A DNA stretch of 43,292 nt from Marispirochaeta aestuarii (GTDB lineage Bacteria > Spirochaetota > Spirochaetia > JC444 > Marispirochaetaceae). A program made the translations under genes and the position numbers. Shown here piece by piece: positions 33,999-42,158 of this stretch; the first letter of the stretch is position 1, and every line of letters starts with the position of its first letter. Below the pieces are notes generated by a model, which ran no database searches, was not told the origin of the DNA, and saw nothing but the letters and a program-made list of their open reading frames with translations. The stretch is taken from contig NZ_MWQY01000028.1 of the NCBI RefSeq assembly GCF_002087085.1, forward strand, positions 1 to 43,292. The letters are read 5' to 3'.

Positions 33999-35921
33999 TT
34001 GAAAGAAATTCTGGAAACAGCTGCTCCATGGGCTCTTGAAGACTCCAGGGAGCTGTATGGAATAGATCACTGGGGGAGCCGCTATTTCGGCGTCTCTCCC
34101 GAAGGCGATGTTACGGTCCGTTTGCGTAAAGGGGATTCCTGGAGTGACGTCAGTATTCACTCCCTGGCCCAGGGGGCACAGGAGCGCGGCCTCTGCATGC
34201 CCGTGCTCTTCAGGTTCAGGGATATTCTGGACTCCCGTATTATCCTCCTGAACGAAAGCTTTGCCAAGGCGATCAGGGAGTACGGCTACAAGGGGGAATA
34301 CCGCGGGGTGTTCCCGGTCAAGGTGAATCAGCAGCAGGAGGTCATCAGCGAGATCGTACGGGCCGGCAGGAAGTATCATCACGGTCTGGAGGCGGGTAGC
34401 AAGGCTGAACTCATCGCCGCCCTCGGTTACATGCATGATCCGGAAAGCTACATTGTCTGTAACGGTTACAAGGACGAGGAGTTTATCGATCTCGCCCTCT
34501 ACGGCAACAAGCTCGGGCTCAAGGTCATCATTGTAGTCGAGCGTCCCGGAGAGCTCGAACTGGTTCTGAGCCGCGCGGAAAAGGCCAGGGTCAAACCCTC
34601 CCTGGGCCTGCGGATAAAACTGACCGCCAAATCGGAAGGACACTGGACCGAGTCCGGGGGAGACAAGAGCATCTTCGGTCTTACGGCGCTCCAGATTACC
34701 GAAAGTGTCGACCTGCTGCGGGAACGGAACATGCTTGACTGTCTGGAGCTGCTCCACTACCACCAGGGATCCCAGCTGCCGAACATCAGGAATATCCGTA
34801 TTGCCCTGACCGAGGCCTGCCGCTACTACGCTGAACTGAAGCGCGAAGGTGCCAGGATGGGCATTCTCGATATAGGCGGCGGTCTTGCGGTGGACTATGA
34901 CGGCTCCAAGACCAACTTCGCCTCCAGCAAAAACTACTCCATGGAGGAGTTCTGCTACGATGTTGTGGAGATTGTCATGTCCACCCTTGATGCCGAAGGC
35001 GTTGAGCACCCCGTCATTGTCTCCGAATCCGGACGCTCCCTTGTAGCCTACTCGTCGGTACTGGTTTTTAATGTCCTGGACATCAACAAGGCGGCCCATG
35101 ACGAAATCCCCGAAGAGCTGCCGGAGAGCTGTCACAGCTACCTGAAAAACCTGAGAGAAACAGCCCGGAGCATTACCGCCAAAAACGCTCAGGAGGCCTT
35201 TAACGACGCCATCTATTACCGGGACGAGCTGCACAGTCTGTTCATCCACGGGACCATCAGTCTGCGGGAAAAGAGCCTGGCGGACCGGATTTTCTGGCAT
35301 GTAATCAACAAAATCGTCAGGACCACCAGGCAAATGGATTATATCCCCGAAGACCTCACCGGGATCGACCGGGTCATTCACGATACCTACTACGGAAATT
35401 TCAGCATCTTCCAGTCCCTTCCCGATTCCTGGGCCATAGATCAGCTTTTTCCCATCATGCCCATTCATCGTCTTCGGGAGGAACCCCGGCGTCCCGCGGT
35501 TCTGGCGGACATCACCTGCGATTCAGACGGCAAGATCGACAGGTTTATCGATCTGCAGGGGGTCAAGAACTCCCTGCTCCTTCACGATCTGAAATCGGAT
35601 GAAGAGTATTTTCTGGGGATTTTCCTTGTGGGGGCCTATCAGGAGACCCTGGGGGACCTTCATAACCTCTTCGGAGATACCAACATCGTCTCCATCAGTC
35701 TGGATGACGAAGGTACGGTGGTCTACGAGCATGAGACCAAGGGCGATTCGGTGGCGGATGTCCTGAGCTATGTGGAGTACGATCCCAACGAGTTGATCCG
35801 GGGCTTCCGTTCCCTTGCCGAGCGTGCCGTACGCTGCAGGCTGCTCGCTCCCAAGGAACGCCGGGAGATAGTCGAAGCCTACGAGGCGGGATTGAGGGGC
35901 TACACCTACTACGAATGGTAA
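33999..35921 (+). CDS. speA: Biosynthetic arginine decarboxylase
   Basis: A 640-residue PLP enzyme of the alanine-racemase fold (group IV) making agmatine from arginine, the first step of polyamine synthesis. Key parts: WGSRYFGVSPEGDVTVRL, the PLP lysine near residue 108 in GVFPVKVNQQQ, GLEAGSKAEL, CNGYKDEEFIDLA, the glycine loop MGILDIGGGLAVDYDGS, SESGRSLVAYSSV and the active-site cysteine region ADITCDSDGKID near the C-terminus. I prefer the TTG at 33999, which has GAGG seven bases upstream; the ATG at 33951 has GGAGG directly abutting it (no spacing) and would add 16 residues unlike the family. The next gene, a GNAT, starts 15 nt downstream in the same transcript. Confidence 0.93.
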   Translation: MKEILETAAPWALEDSRELYGIDHWGSRYFGVSPEGDVTVRLRKGDSWSDVSIHSLAQGAQERGLCMPVLFRFRDILDSRIILLNESFAKAIREYGYKGEYRGVFPVKVNQQQEVISEIVRAGRKYHHGLEAGSKAELIAALGYMHDPESYIVCNGYKDEEFIDLALYGNKLGLKVIIVVERPGELELVLSRAEKARVKPSLGLRIKLTAKSEGHWTESGGDKSIFGLTALQITESVDLLRERNMLDCLELLHYHQGSQLPNIRNIRIALTEACRYYAELKREGARMGILDIGGGLAVDYDGSKTNFASSKNYSMEEFCYDVVEIVMSTLDAEGVEHPVIVSESGRSLVAYSSVLVFNVLDINKAAHDEIPEELPESCHSYLKNLRETARSITAKNAQEAFNDAIYYRDELHSLFIHGTISLREKSLADRIFWHVINKIVRTTRQMDYIPEDLTGIDRVIHDTYYGNFSIFQSLPDSWAIDQLFPIMPIHRLREEPRRPAVLADITCDSDGKIDRFIDLQGVKNSLLLHDLKSDEEYFLGIFLVGAYQETLGDLHNLFGDTNIVSISLDDEGTVVYEHETKGDSVADVLSYVEYDPNELIRGFRSLAERAVRCRLLAPKERREIVEAYEAGLRGYTYYEW

Positions 35922-35936
35922 GGTGTTGAGAAAATA

Positions 35937-36512
35937 ATGAAGGATTACGACTACAGCTTTATTCCTGCAGACGCGTATACCGATGCGGACAGGGATGCCA
36001 TTACCGGCTTGTGGCTGTCGGTTTGGCCGGACCACAGCCGGGAATACTACGGGGAGAAAATGGCCCGCACCGCTGAGATCAGCGGGGAACTTCCGGCGGG
36101 GTATCCGGTTTTCCGGGTAAAGGATGCCGCTGTCGCCGCGGCGCTGATTTTTCCCAGGGAGATTCGTACTCCCCGGGGGTCTCTTACGCTTATGGCTTTA
36201 AGCGGTGTCTGTGTCAGGTCGGATCTGCGGGGGCAGGGCCTGGGGGCTGGGGTGGTACGAAAGGCTTTCTCCTTTGTCGGCCAGGGCCTGTACAGGGTAA
36301 GCCTTTTTCAGACCAGTTACCGGGTGGCCCCGTTTTACGAAAGTCTCGGCTGCCGCCGGGTGGATAACCCCTTTATCAACTCCCTGACCCCGGACAAGGC
36401 GGATCCGGAAGCCCTGCGCCGTTCTGTATTCTGGGACGATGTGGTCATGATCTATCCCGCAGGTTTTGACTGGCCCGCGGGACAGATCGATCTGTGCGGT
36501 CCCGCCTATTAG
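35937..36512 (+). CDS. GNAT-family N-acetyltransferase downstream of speA
   Basis: A 191-residue acetyltransferase. The acetyl-CoA motif A is GVCVRSDLRGQGLGAGVVRKA, and motif B includes RVSLFQTSYRVAPFYESLGCRRV, which place it in the GNAT fold. The N-terminus (YTDADRDAITGLWLSVWPD) is the usual substrate-side helix. It begins 15 bp after speA, so agmatine, putrescine or another amine is a reasonable substrate, but this rests on context only. The ribosome binding site is weak (AAGGTG). Its stop overlaps the stop of the convergent CoA-disulfide reductase gene by 4 bp. Confidence 0.82.
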   Translation: MKDYDYSFIPADAYTDADRDAITGLWLSVWPDHSREYYGEKMARTAEISGELPAGYPVFRVKDAAVAAALIFPREIRTPRGSLTLMALSGVCVRSDLRGQGLGAGVVRKAFSFVGQGLYRVSLFQTSYRVAPFYESLGCRRVDNPFINSLTPDKADPEALRRSVFWDDVVMIYPAGFDWPAGQIDLCGPAY

Positions 36513-38518
36513 GCCAGGTTCTCCATCATGTCCATGAGTCCTCCGCCGTTCTTCACGTCGGAGAAGCCCATCTGCCTCAGCATGCGGGATGCGTAGGCGC
36601 TCCGGGCGCCGGAAGCGCAGTAGACTATGATTTCCCGGTTCTTGTCGGTAATCTCCTCAGCCCGATATCCCAGGGCGTCCAGGGGAATATTTACTGAGTC
36701 GGGATAGGCTCCAAAACTGAACTCCTCTGGAGTCCGGACATCGATTACAAGGGTTCCGTGGCCGCTCAGGGTGCCGGCGGATTCCTGTACTGCAAGCTCG
36801 TCTTCCTCTTCACCGTTGCCCTCAAGGCTCTTCTCCTCCGGCTGCAGCAGGGGAACGTGCAGGTGGCTGAAGCCAAGGGCCCGGGCGTGGCGTTCAAGGC
36901 TGGTGTACCCGCCGCTCAGATTGTACACCTCGTCAAAACCGGCCTGCACCAGCTGACGGAGGGCCTGGTGGGCCTTTTTCCCCGTATCATCGTAGACAAT
37001 CACCGGACGGTCCTTAACGATGGAACCGATCCGCTGGGCCAGGTGAGTGAGGGGTACGTGGTCGGCTCCGTTGACGTGGGAGCGTTCGAAGGCGAAATAG
37101 TCCCGGACGTCGATAAAGGCCGGTTTATGCCGCTGGACAAACTGGTCCAGTTCCGCCGCCGTAAGGGCGGGGCTGTAGCCCGAGATCCGGTTCTCTGCGG
37201 CAAAGGCGGCCATGTTTATGGCATCGTTGGCACTTCCCAGGGGCGGAGAGTAGGCCAAGTCGAGTTCCGCAAGCTCATGCACCCTCATGCCCGCGGCTGC
37301 GGCTGTTGCCAGGACATCGAGACGCCGGTCGGCTCCGGCGTAGCCTGCGGTCTGGCCGCCCAGGATACGTCCCGTTTCCCGGTCGTAGATAACCAGCACC
37401 GTAACCTGCTGAGATCCGGGATAGTAGGAGGTGTGGTGTTCCTTGTGTACCGTAACCGCCTCGGCCCGGAAGCCAGCCTGCCGCGCCTGGTTCAGATTCA
37501 GGCCGGTGCTTCCCGCTACGGCCTCAAAGACCCGGACGATGGATGTTCCCTGAGAACCGGAGTAACTCTTGGGAACCCCCAGTGCGTTATTGGCGGCGAT
37601 ACGTCCCTGCCGGTTGGCGGGCCCCGCCAGGGGAATGCGCACCTTGGCCCCGTTGATCCTGTGTTCTATTTCCACCATGTCACCGGCGGCGAAGATACCG
37701 GGATCAGAAGTTCTCAGGTACTGGTCCACCAGCAGTCCTCCGGCATCCCCGAGCTCCAGGCCGGCTTCGGTGGCCAGTTTCAGGGTGGGGCGAACCCCCA
37801 CGGACATAAGCACCATGTCCGCCCGCAAACGCGTTCCGTCGTCCAGCAGTACCTGGCTGGAGCTGATCTCCTCGACACTTCGGGAGGTATAGACCCCCAC
37901 GCCGTAGGAGAGGAGTTCCTCCTGAAGGAAGCCCGCGATTTCGCCTTCCATGACGGGCATGACATGGGGGAGCCGCTCCACGACACTCACCTGCAGTCCC
38001 CGTTTGCGAAGGGCTTCCACCATCTCGAGGCCGATGAAACCGCCCCCCACGACAACGGCGTTTTCCGGATTCCTGGTACGGATAAAATCGTCGATACCGT
38101 CCATATCCTGAAGGGTCCACAGGGAGAAGACGTGATCCAGCCCGACACCCTTCAAAGGCGGTACCAGGGGCTTGCCACCCTGGGCAAGGATAAGGGAATC
38201 GTAGGAGTATTCCCTTTCTTCTCCACTGGGTTTATGCAGGGCCCGTACCTTCTTTCCTTCCCGATCTAGGCTCAGGGCCTCCGTTTCAGTGATTACCGTA
38301 ACGTTGTACTGGGATTTAAAGCTCTCCGGACTCTGGAGAATCAGTTTGGAGCGACTGTCGATATCGCCTCCTATATAGTAGGGCAGTCCGCAGTTTGCAA
38401 ACGAGACATCCGGCCCTGCTTCAAGAACCGTGATCTCAGCCTTCGCGTCAAGGCGGCGTGCCCGTGCAGCGGCAGTCGCGCCTGCGGCAACTCCGCCGAT
38501 AATAAGCAATTTCTGCAT
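36509..38518 (-). CDS. cdr: Coenzyme A disulfide reductase fused to two rhodanese domains
   Basis: A 669-residue flavoprotein. Residues 1-445 are a CoADR/NADH-oxidase-type domain with GGVAAGATAAARARR for FAD, redox Cys43 (SFANCGLPYYIGG), the NAD(P)H motif VVVGGGFIGLEM and GIFAAGDMVEI. Residues about 460-555 form a first rhodanese domain whose catalytic loop reads VYDDTGKKAHQ, with no Cys. An acidic linker (EEKSLEGNGEEEDELAVQES) leads to a second rhodanese domain with Cys634 (VYCASGARSAYA). The enzyme probably reduces CoA disulfide or persulfide and moves sulfane sulfur. One rhodanese domain is usual; two, one apparently dead, is less common. AAGGAG precedes the ATG; promoter at 38549-38577. 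Confidence 0.94.
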   Translation of the reverse strand: MQKLLIIGGVAAGATAAARARRLDAKAEITVLEAGPDVSFANCGLPYYIGGDIDSRSKLILQSPESFKSQYNVTVITETEALSLDREGKKVRALHKPSGEEREYSYDSLILAQGGKPLVPPLKGVGLDHVFSLWTLQDMDGIDDFIRTRNPENAVVVGGGFIGLEMVEALRKRGLQVSVVERLPHVMPVMEGEIAGFLQEELLSYGVGVYTSRSVEEISSSQVLLDDGTRLRADMVLMSVGVRPTLKLATEAGLELGDAGGLLVDQYLRTSDPGIFAAGDMVEIEHRINGAKVRIPLAGPANRQGRIAANNALGVPKSYSGSQGTSIVRVFEAVAGSTGLNLNQARQAGFRAEAVTVHKEHHTSYYPGSQQVTVLVIYDRETGRILGGQTAGYAGADRRLDVLATAAAAGMRVHELAELDLAYSPPLGSANDAINMAAFAAENRISGYSPALTAAELDQFVQRHKPAFIDVRDYFAFERSHVNGADHVPLTHLAQRIGSIVKDRPVIVYDDTGKKAHQALRQLVQAGFDEVYNLSGGYTSLERHARALGFSHLHVPLLQPEEKSLEGNGEEEDELAVQESAGTLSGHGTLVIDVRTPEEFSFGAYPDSVNIPLDALGYRAEEITDKNREIIVYCASGARSAYASRMLRQMGFSDVKNGGGLMDMMENLA

Positions 38519-38548
38519 ACAAAACTCCTTCTAAGTATCTATATATAG

Positions 38549-38577
38549 AGAATATTATATATAAAGACTTTTGTCAA
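38549..38577 (-). promoter_or_regulatory. Promoter of the CoA-disulfide reductase gene
   Basis: On the minus strand TTGACA (38572-38577) and TATTCT (38549-38554) are 17 bp apart, followed by the palindrome CTATATATAG (38540-38549) over the expected start site and then AAGGAG. Confidence 0.6.
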
Positions 38578-38610
38578 GGAGTTTCAATAAACTCACGATA
38601 CCAGGAAAAA

Positions 38611-38629
38611 GTTGACTATATAATTCAAC
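38611..38629. promoter_or_regulatory. Imperfect palindrome with a -35-like TTGACT upstream of the sugar dehydrogenase
   Basis: GTTGA-N9-TCAAC spans TTGACT (38612-38617). The matching -10 position is poor (CTACCT at 17 bp), so promoter and operator status are uncertain. Confidence 0.3.
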
Positions 38630-38647
38630 AATTACTACCTTCAATAC

Positions 38648-39760
38648 ATGAAACGAGTATTTTTCCTGGTTTTTTCTGCGATCATTTTCGTATATGCCGG
38701 ATTCGGGGCACCGGGGCCGGAAAGAGGAAGAATCGACTCCATGGAGGAGTCTTTCGCGCTTGTAACCGTAACCGAGGGAATCCCCAATCCCTGGTCTTTT
38801 ACCTTTCTGCCCAGGGGGGATGTGCTGATTACCCAGCGGTCCGGAAAACTCTGGCGGGTCGAAGCTGCCTCGGGACGGCGCAGTGAAGTCGGCGGGCTTC
38901 CGGAGATCGACGCCGGGGGGCAGGGGGGACTCCTGGATATTGTGCTGCATCCCGGCTATTCCAGTAACGGCTGGATCTATATGAGCCATGTTGTCTCTTC
39001 TTCCGGGGGATCTTCCACTGCGGTCAGCCGCGCCCGTCTTGACGGAAACAGACTGACTGATCTCGAAAGGGTCTTTACTGCAGATAATGCCGGCAGCACC
39101 ACCCGTCATTTCGGGTCCCGGCTGGTTTTTGACGATGAGGGCTACCTGTATGTTTCCCTGGGCGACCGGGGAGAATCCGGGAGGGCCCAGGATCTCTCTG
39201 ACCATGCCGGTACGCTCCTGCGTCTTCGTGATGACGGTAGTATCCCCGGGGATAATCCCTACGGAGCGGCCTTCAGCTATGGCCACCGGAACGTGCAGGG
39301 GATGGTCTTCGATCCTGTAAGCCGGGAGGTCTGGGCCCATGAACACGGTGCCCGGGGCGGGGACGAAGTGAATATAATAAAGAGGGGTGCTAATTACGGC
39401 TGGCCCCGCATCAGTTACGGCAGGAATTACGATGGTTCCAGGATCGGGATCGGTACGGCCGCTCCGGGCATGGAGCAGCCCCTTGTCTACTGGGATCCCT
39501 CCATAGCTCCTTCCGGGATGGCGGTCTATACCGGGGATGCCTTCCCATCCTGGAAGGGGGACATCTTTGTCGGGGCCCTGGCAGGACAGCATCTGCGACG
39601 CCTTGTACGGGAGGGCACACGCATAGTCTCCCAGGAGGTCCTGCTCGAGAAGCGTGTCGGCCGGATTCGTGATGTCCGACAGGGACCGGAGGGCGCTCTG
39701 TGTATCCTGACTGATGAGCGGAACGGGAGCCTCTACCGGCTGGAACCTCCTGAATCCTGA
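38648..39760 (+). CDS. Secreted PQQ-dependent sugar dehydrogenase (Asd/YliI type)
   Basis: A 370-residue periplasmic beta-propeller. A signal peptide (MKRVFFLVFSAIIFVYAGFG) precedes the mature domain. Family motifs are IPNPWSFTFLPRGDVLITQR, GLLDIVLHPGY, catalytic His154 in TTRHFGSRLVFDDEGYLYVS, LRLRDDGSIPGDNP, SYGHRNVQGMVFDP, EHGARGGDEVNIIKRGANYG and APSGMAVYTGDAFPSWKGD. Related soluble aldose dehydrogenases oxidise sugars with PQQ and Ca2+. No PQQ synthesis genes are in the window, so the cofactor may be taken from outside. No good Shine-Dalgarno is present. It is separated from the next gene by 75 bp without a terminator. Confidence 0.9.
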   Translation: MKRVFFLVFSAIIFVYAGFGAPGPERGRIDSMEESFALVTVTEGIPNPWSFTFLPRGDVLITQRSGKLWRVEAASGRRSEVGGLPEIDAGGQGGLLDIVLHPGYSSNGWIYMSHVVSSSGGSSTAVSRARLDGNRLTDLERVFTADNAGSTTRHFGSRLVFDDEGYLYVSLGDRGESGRAQDLSDHAGTLLRLRDDGSIPGDNPYGAAFSYGHRNVQGMVFDPVSREVWAHEHGARGGDEVNIIKRGANYGWPRISYGRNYDGSRIGIGTAAPGMEQPLVYWDPSIAPSGMAVYTGDAFPSWKGDIFVGALAGQHLRRLVREGTRIVSQEVLLEKRVGRIRDVRQGPEGALCILTDERNGSLYRLEPPES

Positions 39761-39835
39761 ATAATCCACAGATGCTCTGGCATCCTGATCCCGGATGGGT
39801 TATGCTACAGGGTAGAGAACAACAAAGGAGATTGT

Positions 39836-41248
39836 ATGGGCATACGAATCTACTCCAGAGGAGCGGCCCGGGAGGTTACAGGTTCCCGCCACTACCTCGA
39901 AGTTGACGGAACACGGGTCCAGATAGACTGCGGAGCCTTTCAGGGACACAGAAAGGAGTCGGAAGAGAAGAACCGGGCGATCCCCGGGGATATCGAAAAC
40001 GTATCCGCCGTCGTACTGACCCATGCCCATTTTGACCACAGCGGCATGCTGCCCCTCCTGTCCAAAGGCGGCTACAGGGGTAATATCTATGCTACCCCGG
40101 CCACCCGGGACCTGGCATCCCTGATCATGATGGACAGCGCCAAGATACAGGCCCGGGACATCGAGTTCCTCAAAAAGAAGGCTCAGAAAGCCGGCCAGGA
40201 GTTTGACGGCGAGGTGCTGTATGAAGAGCAGAATGTCGTCGACGCGGTCAACCAGTTTGTGACGATCGGCTACCGCAGACCGATCTATATAGCGCCGCAG
40301 ATAGAACTCAGCCTTTACGACGCCGGTCACATCCTGGGCTCCTCTTCGGCGGTACTGAATGTCTCCGTCAAGGATTCTTCCGATCCTGTGAGGGTAGTCT
40401 ACGCCGGAGACCTGGGTAGAAAAGACCGGGTCATTATACGGGATCCCGACAGAATCCCGGATCCGGATTACCTGATCATGGAGAGTACTTACGGCGACAG
40501 GCTTCACGGGAACACCCGGGATGCCATGGAGAAACTGGCGGAGGTCGTCAGCTCCACCGCCGCTAAGGGGGGGAAGGTTGTAATCCCCGCTTTTGCCGTC
40601 GAGCGTACCCAGGAGATTATCTACTATCTTCATTTATTGACCGACCAGGGAAAAATCCCCGAGATCCCCATTTTCGTGGACAGTCCCATGGCTACCAACG
40701 CGACTTCCATTTTCCGGGTTCACCCGGAATGTTACGACGAGGCTACCCACGAAGCATTCATTCAGCACCACAAGAATCCCTTCGGCTTCAATAATCTGCG
40801 CTATACCGCCAGCGTCCAGGAGTCCAAGGACATAAACGATGTCAGGGGTCCGGCCATCATCATCTCCGCCGACGGCATGTGCGAGGCCGGCAGAATCCGC
40901 CACCACCTGGTGCAGCATGTGGGCGACCCCGCCAGCACAATCCTGGTGGTAGGCTATATGGCGAAGCACACCCTGGGAAGACGTATTGTCGAAGGACAGA
41001 AGGAGCTGAAGATCTTCGGGGAGACCTTTGTCCGGAGGGCCCGGGTTGAGAAGATCGACGCCTTCAGTGCCCATGCGGACTACAATGAGATCAAGGATTA
41101 CATAACGCAGCTGGACCTCAAGCGGCTGAAGAAGGTCTTTCTGGTCCACGGGGAGGACGAAGCCCAGAGCCACCTTCAGAAGGTTCTTCTCGAGGCAGGG
41201 GTGCAGGCGGTGGAGATTGTCGAGGCCGGGAAGGTTTACGAGTTGTAG
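39836..41248 (+). CDS. Beta-CASP metallo-beta-lactamase RNase-like protein
   Basis: A 470-residue zinc hydrolase of the CPSF73/YSH1-like beta-CASP group, probably a ribonuclease. The metal motif HAHFDHSG gives His63, His65, Asp67 and His68; further ligands are in LYDAGHILGSSSAVL and VVYAGDLGRK. The beta-CASP domain contains ESTYGDRLH, VIPAFAVERTQEIIYYL, PIFVDSPMATNAT, IIISADGMCEAGRIRHHL and the C-terminal SAHADYNEIKDYI, then LVHGEDEAQ. Length is normal for bacterial members. AAAGGAG lies six bases before the ATG. It stands alone; the MNT/HEPN pair begins 43 bp downstream from its own -10 box. RNA target unknown. Confidence 0.92.
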   Translation: MGIRIYSRGAAREVTGSRHYLEVDGTRVQIDCGAFQGHRKESEEKNRAIPGDIENVSAVVLTHAHFDHSGMLPLLSKGGYRGNIYATPATRDLASLIMMDSAKIQARDIEFLKKKAQKAGQEFDGEVLYEEQNVVDAVNQFVTIGYRRPIYIAPQIELSLYDAGHILGSSSAVLNVSVKDSSDPVRVVYAGDLGRKDRVIIRDPDRIPDPDYLIMESTYGDRLHGNTRDAMEKLAEVVSSTAAKGGKVVIPAFAVERTQEIIYYLHLLTDQGKIPEIPIFVDSPMATNATSIFRVHPECYDEATHEAFIQHHKNPFGFNNLRYTASVQESKDINDVRGPAIIISADGMCEAGRIRHHLVQHVGDPASTILVVGYMAKHTLGRRIVEGQKELKIFGETFVRRARVEKIDAFSAHADYNEIKDYITQLDLKRLKKVFLVHGEDEAQSHLQKVLLEAGVQAVEIVEAGKVYEL

Positions 41249-41278
41249 GTCTTCCTGGGTAAAGACTGGGGAGTATGG

Positions 41279-41284
41279 CATAAT
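41279..41284 (+). promoter_or_regulatory. -10 box of the MNT/HEPN module (leaderless)
   Basis: CATAAT ends six bases before the ATG at 41291. The -35 region is poor and there is no Shine-Dalgarno. Confidence 0.4.
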
Positions 41285-41290
41285 TATTTC

Positions 41291-41659
41291 ATGATAAATC
41301 CGGAACTTGTACAACTGGTCAGAGAACGGCAGTCCAGTTGGAAGAAGGACCAGTTAATACTGATACATGAAAGGACCATCGAAGTAAAAAGAGAGATCAG
41401 GCGTCTGATTGAGTCTTTTCGTGCCGAAGATCCGTCCCTGGGAAGAATTGCACTCTTTGGATCTCTGGCCAGCGGAGTTTCCGATCGACTTGATTTTGAT
41501 ATTGATCTTTCCTTTGAGGGGAGCGGATACTATCGTTGTGTTGCTTTGACTCTTGACAGCATTTTTAAAGTTGATTTAGTGGATTATCGTGCAGCAGCAC
41601 CGTTTATTCGTAACGAAATCGACAGTAAAGGGATAGTGGTATATGAACCGAAATCCTGA
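41291..41659 (+). CDS. Minimal nucleotidyltransferase (MntA-like antitoxin)
   Basis: A 122-residue DNA polymerase beta-like nucleotidyltransferase. The catalytic GS-x9-DxD motif is complete: Gly57-Ser58 (FGSLASG) with Asp68 and Asp70 (LDFDIDLSF), and a third acidic residue near Asp95 (FKVDLVDYR). An extra N-terminal helical segment of about 40 residues (RERQSSWKKDQLILIHERTI) precedes the core. In known MntA/HepT pairs this protein AMPylates the toxin on a tyrosine. It overlaps the HEPN gene by 17 bp, the standard antitoxin-first order. The two genes are visibly more AT-rich than their neighbours, as expected for a transferred module. Confidence 0.88.
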   Translation: MINPELVQLVRERQSSWKKDQLILIHERTIEVKREIRRLIESFRAEDPSLGRIALFGSLASGVSDRLDFDIDLSFEGSGYYRCVALTLDSIFKVDLVDYRAAAPFIRNEIDSKGIVVYEPKS

Positions 41660-42158
41660 ATCTATCATTACTCTGGTTGCCCGACTGGAACTCGAATTTG
41701 GTGCAATAGAAAGTAATTTTGATCTGAACCGGCAGGCTTATGGGCGTCTGCAGCAGGGAGCAGACGACTCTCTCGATTGGGCGGCTCTGGGTTATACTCT
41801 GCACGCAATTTATACAGCCATGGAACACTATTTTCTTCTTATCAGTAAAACCTTTGAAAATGACCTTTCCTCTGATTCCTGGCATAAAGATCTTATTGAT
41901 AAAATGCAGCTTGAATTACCGGGGATTCGTCCACGTTTGTTATCCAGGGCTCTTGCCCGAACAATAGATGAACTTCGGGGATTCCGCCATGTTTTTCTGA
42001 GTCTTTATGATGACCGACTCGATCAGGATCGTATTATGCTGATTCAGAAAAAATACCAGATCTGCGACGCGGCTTTTCCGATGCCCATTCTACCTTTGTT
42101 GAGTCAATTCAAAAGCTTGCACTCGGGTAGCAGGTCTTTCAGCCCTCGGCGTATTTGA
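41643..42158 (+). CDS. HEPN-domain protein (HepT-like toxin, variant active site)
   Basis: A 171-residue all-helical protein, the partner of the nucleotidyltransferase. Family features are the DWAALGYTLHAIYTAMEHYF helix (about residues 45-64), WHKDLIDKM (80-88) and LRGFRHVFLSLYDDRLDQDR (111-130). In canonical HepT the RNase motif is RX4HXY. Here Arg115, four residues, then Ser120 and Tyr122 occupy the positions, so the His appears replaced by Ser while the AMPylation-target Tyr is kept. Related HepT-like proteins may vary at this site, so loss of RNase activity is not certain. The ATG overlaps the antitoxin gene by 17 bp, and the 3' end overlaps convergent nadA by 20 bp. Confidence 0.8.
   Translation: MNRNPESIITLVARLELEFGAIESNFDLNRQAYGRLQQGADDSLDWAALGYTLHAIYTAMEHYFLLISKTFENDLSSDSWHKDLIDKMQLELPGIRPRLLSRALARTIDELRGFRHVFLSLYDDRLDQDRIMLIQKKYQICDAAFPMPILPLLSQFKSLHSGSRSFSPRRI

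Noticed and set aside
33963-35468. A 501-codon open frame on the minus strand
   Set aside because: It lies entirely antisense to speA, has no family motif, and results from low stop-codon frequency opposite a GC-rich gene.
36758-38269. A 503-codon open frame on the plus strand
   Set aside because: Antisense to the CoA-disulfide reductase; its Gly/Val/His-rich composition is that of a shadow frame.
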